From positions 1-30,236 of IMG/VR virus record IMGVR_UViG_3300010883_009484: DNA of 30,236 bases, one strand, 5' to 3'. The stretch comes from a virus. The notes beneath the pieces are model-generated. The model did not search any database. It was given only the letters and a program-made list of their open reading frames with translations, and was not told where the DNA came from. The translations under genes were made by a program, and so were the position numbers. How positions within the stretch are numbered: position 1 is the stretch's first letter; every line of letters starts with the position of its first letter. Shown in pieces: positions 17,315 to 25,280 of this stretch.

Positions 17315-18074
17315 TTTTCAACAACTATTACAGTCCGTTGAAAATTTTAAAACTACCGAGCCTTATAATTACAGCGTGATTGAAAACTTTTTAGAAGATG
17401 ATTGTGCCCGTAGTGTGGCACAAGAATTTCCTGACTTTGATAGTAAAAATTATAATGGAAATTATACTAATCAGATTGAACTTAAAAAGACTTGTAATAT
17501 CTGGGATAGATTTTTGCCCAACACTTATAAACTTTTACACTATTTAAATAGTCCAGAGTTTGTTGACCAAATGTGTATGCTTACAGGATGCGATGAATTA
17601 ATTGCAGACCCTGGATTACACGGCGGCGGACAACATATACACCCAAACGGCGGTAAACTTAATCCTCATCTAGATTATAGTATTCATCCTAAATTAGGAT
17701 TGCAACGTAAATTTAATTTGTTGATATACCTAACGCCAGACTGGAACGAATCGTGGGGAGGAGATTTTGGTATATGGAACAAAGACCATACACTAAACAC
17801 ATCTATTTCTCCACAGTTTAATCGTGCTATCATTTTTGACACAACACAAGATAGTTTACACGGGTTATCAACACACGTAAATTGTCCAGATAACAAAACA
17901 CGAAATAGTATTGCTGTATATTGCCTTACTCCTGCTCCTAAAGATGCAGATAAAAGAAACCGTGCATTGTTTGTACCAACTGAAGAACAAAAAAATAATA
18001 AAGATATTTTAGATTTGATTGAAAGACGAAGTAAAGTGTCAGGGAAAAATGTAGAAGAATGGGATCGAAAATGA
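17307..18074 (+). CDS. 2-oxoglutarate/Fe(II)-dependent oxygenase, 255 aa
   Basis: ATG at 17307 with AGGTGG at 17293-17298, overlapping the dehydratase gene by 8 bases. The double-stranded beta-helix motif set is visible: PHLDYS gives His121 and Asp123, DSLHG gives His185 (Fe ligands), and KTRNSIAVY gives Arg199 for the 2-oxoglutarate carboxylate. GGGQHIHPNGG precedes the first ligand as in prolyl-hydroxylase-like enzymes of phages. The reaction would be O2-dependent hydroxylation or similar oxidation of an unknown peptide, sugar or small molecule. The tail (EWDRK) runs into the next gene by an ATGA overlap. Placed among sugar and radical SAM genes, a surface-modifying role is plausible. Confidence 0.85.
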   Translation: MVNFQQLLQSVENFKTTEPYNYSVIENFLEDDCARSVAQEFPDFDSKNYNGNYTNQIELKKTCNIWDRFLPNTYKLLHYLNSPEFVDQMCMLTGCDELIADPGLHGGGQHIHPNGGKLNPHLDYSIHPKLGLQRKFNLLIYLTPDWNESWGGDFGIWNKDHTLNTSISPQFNRAIIFDTTQDSLHGLSTHVNCPDNKTRNSIAVYCLTPAPKDADKRNRALFVPTEEQKNNKDILDLIERRSKVSGKNVEEWDRK

Positions 18075-19393
18075 ACTTTTTATTTCAAGAAGAGACGCAA
18101 AGAAGAAACATTACTAACTGTGACGATATTAATCCATCACAGTTTAGAAGATTTACAAAAAGTCCGTTAGTTGAAACTATTTTACGTTTTAAGAAATTAA
18201 AATGGATCTTTAAAGACTTTGATAGAGATACTATAGTTGTTGACTCTTTAAGTAAAAGAAAACGCTATGACAAATATATTATAGCAACCGGAGTTGGTCA
18301 CGCTCCTGTTGATTGGTGTGGGTCACTTGATCTAGACAAAGATTATGATTCGCATATGAAACCAAGAAATACAATTTTTTATTACCTAGATCCAAAAATA
18401 CTTTCAGCAATGCGTAAAGGCAAAGCATTTTTACTTATGGATCAAAGTCACGAAGGATATCACAACGATTGGTTATTTGACTGGTTCCACGATGCTTGTC
18501 AAAAATATAATGTTCCGCCCTCAGCAGTTATCTATGTAACAGGCAACCTTGCAGTTGATACACAGTATAAAGAATGGTGCAAAACAAACTTGCCAAATAG
18601 TAAAATGTGTGTTATTCCACACATACAATTTGACGAATATATGTGGGATGCCGCTAAGAAACAAAGAAAAGTAATTCCAACAGTTAGTGATCATTTAGAA
18701 TATAAAACTAAAAATAAAAAATTAATAAAAACATACAATTGTTTTCAAAAAAGAAATCGCCCGCATCGTATATGGATGTTCCATCATTTATACAATAATG
18801 ATTTACTAAAAGACGGACTTAATAGTATGAATGATTTTACAGTTAGAGATTCATACTACGAAGGTAAACGAATAGAACAATCTCAATATGATGAATATAA
18901 ACATCTGTTGCCAATGTATCCTAGAAAAGAGTTAGACCAACAATTACAAACAGCATTCACAGGACCGTTAGGCGGAAACTTTGAACAAGATTTATATTAC
19001 CAAGAAGTAAGAGACTCTTGGGTAAGTGTTGTTAGTGAAGCATCTTTTGCAGAACGTACTTGTTTTATTAGTGAGAAGTCTTTTAAACCAATTGCTACAC
19101 AACACCCTTTTATTATATACGGAAATAAAAATAGTTTATCTTATCTAAAAGATATTGGATACAAAACATTTGATGGATTTATTGACGAATCATACGATAA
19201 ATTAGAAACGTGGGATAGACTAGATGCTATTCTTAAAGAAATTAAAAAAATTAAAAGTATGTCACATACAGAAAAATTAGATTGGTTTAGTAGACAGCGA
19301 GATATTTTAGAACATAACTTTGAAATACTAGAACGTAATTCAACTGAAGTGCCAATTGCATTTGATACGTTAAAAAACTATACAGGAAGATAA
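18071..19393 (+). CDS. Putative GT-B-like glycosyltransferase, 440 aa
   Basis: ATG at 18071 lies in an ATGA overlap with the previous stop (an in-frame ATG at 18059 is also possible). The N-terminal half is hydrophobic/aromatic with KYIIATGVGHAPVDW and KAFLLMDQSHEGYHND, without a DxD. Residues ~326-360 hold SFAERTCFISEKSFKPIATQ followed by HPFIIYGNKNSLSYLKDIGY. The SEKxFKPI block resembles the donor-binding motif of GT-B enzymes such as the fucosyltransferase/exostosin-like group. No signal peptide is present, so the enzyme is cytoplasmic. It is the only GT-B candidate in the window, among three DxD GT-A-like genes and a fourth at 21280. It ends TAA directly abutting the next ATG. Confidence 0.6.
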   Translation: MNFLFQEETQRRNITNCDDINPSQFRRFTKSPLVETILRFKKLKWIFKDFDRDTIVVDSLSKRKRYDKYIIATGVGHAPVDWCGSLDLDKDYDSHMKPRNTIFYYLDPKILSAMRKGKAFLLMDQSHEGYHNDWLFDWFHDACQKYNVPPSAVIYVTGNLAVDTQYKEWCKTNLPNSKMCVIPHIQFDEYMWDAAKKQRKVIPTVSDHLEYKTKNKKLIKTYNCFQKRNRPHRIWMFHHLYNNDLLKDGLNSMNDFTVRDSYYEGKRIEQSQYDEYKHLLPMYPRKELDQQLQTAFTGPLGGNFEQDLYYQEVRDSWVSVVSEASFAERTCFISEKSFKPIATQHPFIIYGNKNSLSYLKDIGYKTFDGFIDESYDKLETWDRLDAILKEIKKIKSMSHTEKLDWFSRQRDILEHNFEILERNSTEVPIAFDTLKNYTGR

Positions 19394-20464
19394 ATGTTTC
19401 ATCATCAAATTAAAAAAATTAATAACGATTTAAAACGTACTAAACGAGCTATTATAAGTTTTGGATGTTCTTTTGTTGAAGGCCAAGGAGCAATTGATCA
19501 AGACCTATATGAAACTTCTGAATGGAGTATGGACCACGTTGGTATTCCAATGACTGCTAATTTATCAAAAAAAGAACGCGATAGACTATTAAAAACCAAT
19601 CCGTTGTTATACACAAATTTACAAGGTGAAATTCAGTGGGAAAAAATGGAACAGAAGAATGCATTTGTAAATGTTTTATGTAACAAGTACTATGGTAATT
19701 CTTGGACACCTATTAATTTTGGTATTCGAGGAAGGGGCAATCGAGCATCGATAAGAAATTTATATTATTGGCCTGAGCTACAATTAAAACGTGCGAAAGA
19801 AATTATAGTTGTGTGGTCACCTAGTGGGATGGAAAGATATGATTTTGTAAATGACGTATTTGATGAGCATAATATGTTTCACACAGTATGGCCACATAAA
19901 AATCAAGACCATTTGCAAGGTCCGCGAAAGCAATTATGGGATGCCTATGCTGATGGTGTATACACTGAGAAGCAAGCAGTTCTTGAAACTATTGCAACTG
20001 CACTTGAACTAAAAAATTGGTGTACGGCACATAAAGCAAAATTAATTATTACTCCAGCGTTTGATGAAGGGTATACAAAAAAGAATATGATTCAGAGATT
20101 GAATGATATCTGCATAAGAAATGGTGACAATGTGTTGCAACGGCATTTTAGATCAGGCGAAAATTCAATGAAAGAAGCATTGCTTCGTAAAAAACAATAT
20201 TATGCAGGGTATTCAGATACTATGACTAAGATTGTTGAACAATGGCCGTGGGAAGATATGTTTAAGCCGCAGGATCAGTTAACGTTTGCTCAGTTGTGTA
20301 CTAAGCAAGAAAAAGAACAAGTTCATTTTTGGGAATACAGTGGAAAAGGCTCACCTAATGACTGGATAACAGTTTGTGCCCATCCTAGTGCTAAAGGTCA
20401 CGATTTGTTTGCAGAGGAAATTTATAAAAAAATAGAAGGCGTTTATAAAAATGGGAACATTTAA
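19394..20464 (+). CDS. SGNH/GDSL-type hydrolase or acyltransferase, 356 aa
   Basis: ATG at 19394 immediately after the previous TAA, with AGGAAG upstream. Residues 19-31 (RAIISFGCSFVEG) carry the Gly-Cys-Ser nucleophile block (Ser26), NFGIRGRGNRASIRNL (~108-123) supplies the block II/III-type Gly/Asn residues, and CAHPSAKGHDLFAEEIY near the C-terminus gives His330 and His336 as the general-base block. The order and spacing fit the SGNH superfamily, whose members hydrolyse or transfer acyl groups on sugars and lipids. The central ~150 residues (EKQAVLETIATALELKNW ...) are an insertion-like helical region. It overlaps the next gene, also SGNH-like, by 14 bases. Substrate unknown; deacetylation or acylation of glycan is a reasonable guess. 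Confidence 0.75.
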   Translation: MFHHQIKKINNDLKRTKRAIISFGCSFVEGQGAIDQDLYETSEWSMDHVGIPMTANLSKKERDRLLKTNPLLYTNLQGEIQWEKMEQKNAFVNVLCNKYYGNSWTPINFGIRGRGNRASIRNLYYWPELQLKRAKEIIVVWSPSGMERYDFVNDVFDEHNMFHTVWPHKNQDHLQGPRKQLWDAYADGVYTEKQAVLETIATALELKNWCTAHKAKLIITPAFDEGYTKKNMIQRLNDICIRNGDNVLQRHFRSGENSMKEALLRKKQYYAGYSDTMTKIVEQWPWEDMFKPQDQLTFAQLCTKQEKEQVHFWEYSGKGSPNDWITVCAHPSAKGHDLFAEEIYKKIEGVYKNGNI

Positions 20465-21248
20465 GTGGTCATCGGCTAAAAATTTACCTTGGTATTTTGA
20501 TAGAAAAAAGTTTCAACAGTTAGGGTGGATAACCTTACCAGATCATAGAGACAGCTCAGTAATTACTAATCATTTTGCAATGGGAGATACCTACCAGCTG
20601 TATAAGAAAAACAAGACAGCACTAGGACCTAATTGGCATTATTTTAATAAGCAAATAACATACACTTGTAACTCACAAGGATACAGGGCACCCGAATTTG
20701 ATACAGTTGATTGGAAAAACAGTATTGTAGTTTTTGGTTGTTCAATGGTAGCAGGTATAGGTGTTGATGATACAGAAACTATTACACATCAATTACATTT
20801 AAAATCAGGTCGACCTGTAATTAATATGGGAGCACCGGGTGCAGGCCTTGATGTTACTTTGTGGAATAATTTTATACTTAACTCACAATATCCAAAGCCT
20901 TGGGCAGTAGTAAACCTATTTACAAATTTTCATAGATTTTGTATATACAGAGAAAAGGATGTAAGTTATGTAGGTCCTTGGGACGACACTAATCCAGCAT
21001 ATACAAGTTATATGCAACACCCTAATCATAGTGTAATCAAAGCAATGCAACAAACAGACCAAGTTAAGTATATGTGGCAAGATACTAGAACATTTTATGG
21101 CTCGTTTTTTGACGAGTCAGCACACCACGCAAGCACAGATCATAGATTGCTATTTCATAATACTGCTAGAGATCTTCAACACTGTGGTCTAAAAGATAAT
21201 AAAAGAAATGCTGCACTAATTTGGTCGTATCTACAAACTCCAGCTTGA
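20451..21248 (+). CDS. Second SGNH-like hydrolase, 265 aa
   Basis: ATG at 20451 inside the previous gene (14-base overlap). SIVVFGCSMVAGIGV places the nucleophile Ser98 in a GCS block, followed by PVINMGAPGAGLDVTLWNNF, whose Gly and Asn fit blocks II/III. ARDLQHCG near residue 239-246 supplies the Asp-x-x-His pair (241/244). It belongs to the same superfamily as the upstream gene but is not a close copy; the N-terminal ~90 residues are different and hold several Trp. The stop TGA (21246-21248) lies within the -35 box of the next promoter. Likely an esterase or acyl-transfer partner of the preceding enzyme; substrate unknown. Confidence 0.72.
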   Translation: MGTFKWSSAKNLPWYFDRKKFQQLGWITLPDHRDSSVITNHFAMGDTYQLYKKNKTALGPNWHYFNKQITYTCNSQGYRAPEFDTVDWKNSIVVFGCSMVAGIGVDDTETITHQLHLKSGRPVINMGAPGAGLDVTLWNNFILNSQYPKPWAVVNLFTNFHRFCIYREKDVSYVGPWDDTNPAYTSYMQHPNHSVIKAMQQTDQVKYMWQDTRTFYGSFFDESAHHASTDHRLLFHNTARDLQHCGLKDNKRNAALIWSYLQTPA

Positions 21249-21273
21249 CAATAATAGTATAAGGTGTTATAAT
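21245..21273 (+). promoter_or_regulatory. Consensus sigma70 promoter TTGACA-N17-TATAAT, apparently leaderless
   Basis: TTGACA at 21245-21250, exactly 17 bases, then TATAAT at 21268-21273: both hexamers perfect. The ATG at 21280 starts 7 bases after the -10 box ends, about where transcription should begin, so the first message may have little or no leader. An AAGGTG at 21261-21266 lies inside the promoter spacer and is too far and too early for normal initiation from this start. Confidence 0.75.
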
Positions 21274-21279
21274 TACAAG

Positions 21280-21957
21280 ATGTATGATATCGTTTTTATC
21301 AGTTATAATGAAGCATATGCTGAAGATAACTGGAATATGTTAAAAAGTAGGTTTCCAACGGCTAAAAGAGTGGACGGAGTAAAAGGAATTCATCAAGCAC
21401 ATATTAAGGCAGCAAAGAAATGCTTTACTAAGATGATTTGGGTTGTTGATGCAGATGCTCAAATAGTTGATGACTTTGATTTTAGTTACGAAGTTGACAA
21501 ATACTCACTGGATGCTGTACACGTTTGGAGAAGTAGAAATCCTATAAACAGTCTTGAATACGGATATGGAGGAATTAAATTATTTCCTAGAAATTTAACA
21601 CTAAAGATGGATATTACAAAAACAGATATGACTACTAGCATTAGTGACAAGTTTAATGCAATACCAGAGGTATCAAATATTACAGCATTTAATACAGATG
21701 AATATTCAACTTGGCGCAGTGCATTTAGAGAATGTGCTAAGTTAGCAAGTAAGACTATAGAGAGACAAAACGAGGAGGAAACAAATGAAAGACTTAGAAT
21801 TTGGACAACAGTGGGAAAAGACAAACAGTTCGGCGAATACTGTATTAAAGGTGCTATCGCTGGCAGGGAGTTTGGGCTTTCTAGCAAGCCTAATTTACAA
21901 TTAATAAACGACTTTGATTGGTTATATGAACAATTTTCAAAAAATACCGTGGAATAA
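21280..21957 (+). CDS. GT-A-like glycosyltransferase family protein, short form, 225 aa
   Basis: ATG at 21280, supported by alignment of its first residues (MYDIVFISYNEAYAEDNW) with the paralogue at 14017. AKRVDGVKG, then MIWVVDADAQIVD with Asp57-Ala-Asp59, then EYGYGGIKLF, and a C-terminal ERLRIWTTVGKD ... GAIAG block match that paralogue region by region, but the C-terminal extension (~70 residues) is missing. The likely enzyme type is the same (nucleotide-sugar dependent transferase). It is directly driven by the consensus promoter, so it would be strongly expressed early. It overlaps the following radical SAM gene by 32 bases. Confidence 0.65.
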   Translation: MYDIVFISYNEAYAEDNWNMLKSRFPTAKRVDGVKGIHQAHIKAAKKCFTKMIWVVDADAQIVDDFDFSYEVDKYSLDAVHVWRSRNPINSLEYGYGGIKLFPRNLTLKMDITKTDMTTSISDKFNAIPEVSNITAFNTDEYSTWRSAFRECAKLASKTIERQNEEETNERLRIWTTVGKDKQFGEYCIKGAIAGREFGLSSKPNLQLINDFDWLYEQFSKNTVE

Positions 21958-22930
21958 TATTACAGAGTTTGGGCAAAAGACTCTGCTCAATACCAACCTC
22001 TTCACAGTCTCTTGGATACTAGCTAGGTTTTGTAATTACAATTGTAGCTATTGTTGGCCATATGCAAGGTCAAGTACACCTGATCATCAAAAATTAGAAG
22101 TATACCTTAAAACATTAGACAGTATCAAAGCGCAGGCTCGTGCAAACGGCTTTACAGACTTTCACTTTAGTTTTAGTGGGGGAGAACCTACAGCATATAA
22201 ATACTTTGGGGAGATTATAGATCATTATTGCAGTGATGCAACACCCGAATATCAAAGTATACATATGACAACTAACTTGTCACCTGGAAGTAAATGGTGG
22301 AACAAATGGATAGAGTCAACAAATGCTTTGCAACGTAGAAGTATAACAGCAAGCTATCACGCAGAGTTTGCTAATGAACAAGAGTTTGGAGATAAATGTC
22401 TTCAGCTTATGAAAGGTGGCGTATATGTTACGATCAATCAAGTTATGGTTCCTGAAATGTTTCAAGAGCTTTACGAACGCTTACAACGATTTGCCGCCAG
22501 AGGCATTAATGTTACTCTCAAACCCCAATCTGATCCTACCGCCAGTTTCGTGGTACACGGATACCAGCAAGATCAAATCGAAAAAATGCAAACAGGGTTC
22601 CCTCAAAGAATCCCAGAAGCCTTTAAAGGAATAATTTCTACATTAGGTGTAGAGCTTATAGATGATAAAGGTAAAAAATACTACGTAGATCAAGCAGAAC
22701 GCTTCAATGCGTTTGGATTTAACAAGTTTAAAGGCTGGACCTGTAATGCAGGGTACCAAGGATGCGTTATACGTGAAAACGAAGTAAAACGCAGTTATAG
22801 CTGCCAAGATGAACCATTAGGCACGTTAGACGGCGGGTTTGAGCTGTTTAAAGCACCATCTAAGTGCATTACTCCTAGTTGTGTAAGCAGTGCAGATAGT
22901 AAACTTCCAAAGGTAAAGTATGAAAGTTAA
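21926..22930 (+). CDS. Radical SAM protein with C-terminal cysteine-rich tail, 334 aa
   Basis: I chose ATG at 21926; an upstream TTG is internal to the previous gene. The motif RFCNYNCSYCWPY gives Cys 36, 40 and 43 of the SAM-binding 4Fe-4S cluster, and FHFSFSGGEPTAYK has the GGEP motif. MTTNLSPG is the next strand. The C-terminal part has KFKGWTCNAGYQGC ... SYSCQDE ... KCITPSC, enough Cys for at least one more metal cluster, as in SPASM/twitch enzymes. It is similar in this tail to the genes at 27712 and 29715(-). It overlaps the methyltransferase-like gene by 11 bases. Bases 22500-22620 use unusually many C- or G-ending codons for this window. Substrate unknown. Confidence 0.88.
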   Translation: MNNFQKIPWNNITEFGQKTLLNTNLFTVSWILARFCNYNCSYCWPYARSSTPDHQKLEVYLKTLDSIKAQARANGFTDFHFSFSGGEPTAYKYFGEIIDHYCSDATPEYQSIHMTTNLSPGSKWWNKWIESTNALQRRSITASYHAEFANEQEFGDKCLQLMKGGVYVTINQVMVPEMFQELYERLQRFAARGINVTLKPQSDPTASFVVHGYQQDQIEKMQTGFPQRIPEAFKGIISTLGVELIDDKGKKYYVDQAERFNAFGFNKFKGWTCNAGYQGCVIRENEVKRSYSCQDEPLGTLDGGFELFKAPSKCITPSCVSSADSKLPKVKYES

Positions 22931-23525
22931 TATACAAGACGTATTATTTTGGATGGATGCTATTCGAGACAGTGATGATAGGTATCGCACACTTGAAAGT
23001 TTTTGGAAAGGCCAAGTAAACAGTAAAGTATGGTTAGCTGAGAACCTAATAGGATTTGTACCTGTTAGACCGTTAAATATCGTCATATACGGTGGTTGGA
23101 ACGGTGTGCTGGCAAGTATACTCTTTAACTCTAACATTGCTATACAACGCATTACAAGCGTTGATATAGACCCTGTGTGCGAAGATATAGCAAACACTGT
23201 AAATAGACGCTACGTAGATCAAAGCAAGTTTACAGCAATAACAGCAGATATGACAACAGTTATAGATGAGTCTGCTGACGTTGTTATTAATACCAGTTGT
23301 GAGCATATTACACAGGAACAGTATGACAAATGGTTGAACAATCAACCAAATAATGCTACAATTGTGTTGCAGAGCAATAACTATTTTAACTTAGACGAGC
23401 ATATTAGATGCAGTACGGATTTAGAGGATTTTGTGCGTATGAGCAACATTAATCCTTATTTGCGTAAAACATTAGAAACACTCAAGTATGATCGTTATAT
23501 GTTAATAGGTAAAAAGAATGTTTAG
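22920..23525 (+). CDS. SAM-dependent methyltransferase-like protein, 201 aa
   Basis: ATG at 22920 with AAGG upstream, overlapping the preceding gene by 11 bases. LNIVIYGGWNGVLASILF (residues 52-69) fits the class I motif I loop in degenerate form (GGWNG in place of GxGxG). ITSVDIDPVCEDIA provides the acidic residues (Asp82 or Asp84) that hold the SAM ribose, FTAITADMTTV is motif II-like, and DVVINTSCEHI (~119-129) is motif IV/V-like. The length is short but adequate for a Rossmann methyltransferase core. Methylation of a sugar, peptide or small product of the neighbouring radical SAM enzymes is possible. The degenerate glycine loop makes activity uncertain. Confidence 0.7.
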   Translation: MKVNIQDVLFWMDAIRDSDDRYRTLESFWKGQVNSKVWLAENLIGFVPVRPLNIVIYGGWNGVLASILFNSNIAIQRITSVDIDPVCEDIANTVNRRYVDQSKFTAITADMTTVIDESADVVINTSCEHITQEQYDKWLNNQPNNATIVLQSNNYFNLDEHIRCSTDLEDFVRMSNINPYLRKTLETLKYDRYMLIGKKNV

Positions 23526-24585
23526 GTTTAGTGAATTAAAAAATATACATCTAGAAATTACAAATAGATGTCAAGCAAGTTGCCCAATGTGCAGCAGAAA
23601 TATTCACGGAGGTCTTGAAAATCCGTTAATTAAAAACCAAGACTGGACTACTAACGACTTTAAAAATATATTAAGTGAAGAAGTGTTGTATCAACTACAA
23701 GGATTTTATTTTTGTGGTAACTTTGGCGATCCTATTATTAATAATGATCTAATAGAAATGTGCGAATATAGTACAGGCGTTAATCCTAATTTGTATATTA
23801 GAATACACACTAATGGAGGCGCACGAAGTAAAGATTGGTGGAAAAAACTTGCAAAGGCATTGCCACCGGCGCATAATGTTATTTTTGCAATTGACGGATT
23901 AGCAGACACGCACAGTTTATATCGTGTTGGTACAGACTTTAACAAAGTATTAGAAAATGCAAAAGCATTTATTCAAGCAGGCGGCACAGCAGAATGGGCA
24001 TTTATTAAATTTAAACATAACGAACATCAACAACTTGCGTGTGAAGCACTAGCAAAAGAACACGGCTTTGCTAGATTTACATATAAAGACAGCGCACGAT
24101 TTGTTGCTACTGAAAAATTTCCAGTGTATGATGCAGACGGCAACACAGTACGTTATTTAGAACCTCCTACTGGAAGCAAAATTAATCTTATTACACAAGA
24201 TGTAATTGACAACTACCAAGATATTTTAGATGCAAGTGAAATTGATTGTTACGTTGTACAAACAAAAGAAATTTACATAGACGCATATAAAAAAGTTATG
24301 CCGTGCTGTTTTCTTGCAAGCACCCCTTACAACTATTCAACACCTAATGACATTGCAAAGGATATTAAACGACAAATTGATTTACAATATAACGATCTTA
24401 TTTACGATCTTGGTAATACAAATGCATTAAATTATTCCATTAAAGAAATTATTAATTCTACAAGTTGGCAATTAGTATGGGACAAATATTGGAATGAGAA
24501 AAAATTAATTACTTGTGCAAGAACTTGCGGAGTTAACAAACTTAGCAAACCAAAAGATCAATTTATTCAAAAGGTAGAATTATGA
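23518..24585 (+). CDS. Radical SAM protein, single-core type with C-terminal Cys, 355 aa
   Basis: ATG at 23518, overlapping the previous gene by 8 bases. ITNRCQASCPMCSRN gives Cys 18, 22 and 25 of the 4Fe-4S site. The GGEP motif is replaced by FCGNFGDPIIN (~62-72), a variant known in other radical SAM families, and RIHTNGGARS follows. C-terminal Cys include EIDCYV (244), MPCCF (263-264) and CARTCGVN (333 and 337), consistent with a SPASM-like auxiliary cluster. IFAIDGLADTHSLYRVG is a typical substrate-side strand of peptide-modifying and sugar-modifying members. It ends in an ATGA overlap with the PP-loop gene, so the two products may act together. Confidence 0.87.
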   Translation: MFRFSELKNIHLEITNRCQASCPMCSRNIHGGLENPLIKNQDWTTNDFKNILSEEVLYQLQGFYFCGNFGDPIINNDLIEMCEYSTGVNPNLYIRIHTNGGARSKDWWKKLAKALPPAHNVIFAIDGLADTHSLYRVGTDFNKVLENAKAFIQAGGTAEWAFIKFKHNEHQQLACEALAKEHGFARFTYKDSARFVATEKFPVYDADGNTVRYLEPPTGSKINLITQDVIDNYQDILDASEIDCYVVQTKEIYIDAYKKVMPCCFLASTPYNYSTPNDIAKDIKRQIDLQYNDLIYDLGNTNALNYSIKEIINSTSWQLVWDKYWNEKKLITCARTCGVNKLSKPKDQFIQKVEL

Positions 24586-25280
24586 TACACTTTAATGCAG
24601 ATTGGAAAAACATTGGCATTAGTTTAAGTGGTGGGGCCGATAGTGCGTTATTAGCATACCTAGTATGTTCACAAATTAAAGATACTAAAGTGCATATTCT
24701 TAGTCACGTAAGAATGTGGAAGACACGACCGTGGCAGCGTTATGATAGTATACGTGTTTTTGAATGGTTACAGCAACGCTTTCCGAATATAGAGTTTGTA
24801 AGACACGAAAACTTTATTCCGCCTGATCTTGAGTACGGCGACAAGGGTGCTTACATTGAAGATGAATATGGCCAAATACGCAGCGGAGATCAAATTATTG
24901 TAAGAGCTCACGCTGAATGGATTGCAGTAACACATAATCTTAATGCTTGGTATGCCGGCAAAACTAAAAACCCAAGCGATCCTACAATCACAAAAGGTAT
25001 GCCAGATAGAGATATTATAGTTGAAGATCCTAACGAATTAGTAAAGGATCACAAAGGAGTTGCAGTGTGTCATCCGTTTTTGTATACTGAAAAAGATGAA
25101 ATTATTGCTCAGTATGTATCTCATAATATTCTCGACTTATTAAATATTACTCGTAGCTGTGAAGGCGATTTTGCTGACATTGATTACACAACGTATACTC
25201 CAAATCAAATAGTTCCAGAGTGTGGAGAATGTTTTTGGTGTCAAGAGCGCAACTGGGCAAAGGAAAAGAATAATGTCTGA
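24582..25280 (+). CDS. QueC-like PP-loop ATPase, 232 aa
   Basis: ATG at 24582 (ATGA overlap). ISLSGGADSALLAYLV has the PP-loop signature SGGxDS (Ser16-Ser21), which binds ATP pyrophosphate in adenylating enzymes. The C-terminus has SCEGD (Cys193) and ECGECFWCQERNWA (Cys214, 217, 220), the zinc-site arrangement of 7-cyano-7-deazaguanine synthase QueC, which E. coli has at 231 aa; the gap before the CxxCxxC part is longer here (20 residues versus 8 as I recall for QueC). It would adenylate a carboxylate and form an amide or nitrile from ammonia. The neighbours are not the usual QueD/QueE pathway, so the substrate may be new. LPS amidotransferases of the WbpG type are an alternative. Confidence 0.75.
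   Translation: MIHFNADWKNIGISLSGGADSALLAYLVCSQIKDTKVHILSHVRMWKTRPWQRYDSIRVFEWLQQRFPNIEFVRHENFIPPDLEYGDKGAYIEDEYGQIRSGDQIIVRAHAEWIAVTHNLNAWYAGKTKNPSDPTITKGMPDRDIIVEDPNELVKDHKGVAVCHPFLYTEKDEIIAQYVSHNILDLLNITRSCEGDFADIDYTTYTPNQIVPECGECFWCQERNWAKEKNNV

Noticed and set aside
18059-18070. Upstream ATG of the GT-B-like gene (18059)
   Set aside because: Possible, but the ATGA overlap at 18071 repeats the junction style of neighbouring genes; the choice changes only four residues.
23518-24585. Assigning this radical SAM protein as QueE because it precedes the QueC-like gene
   Set aside because: Length (355 aa) and several C-terminal Cys do not fit QueE; only adjacency supports it.
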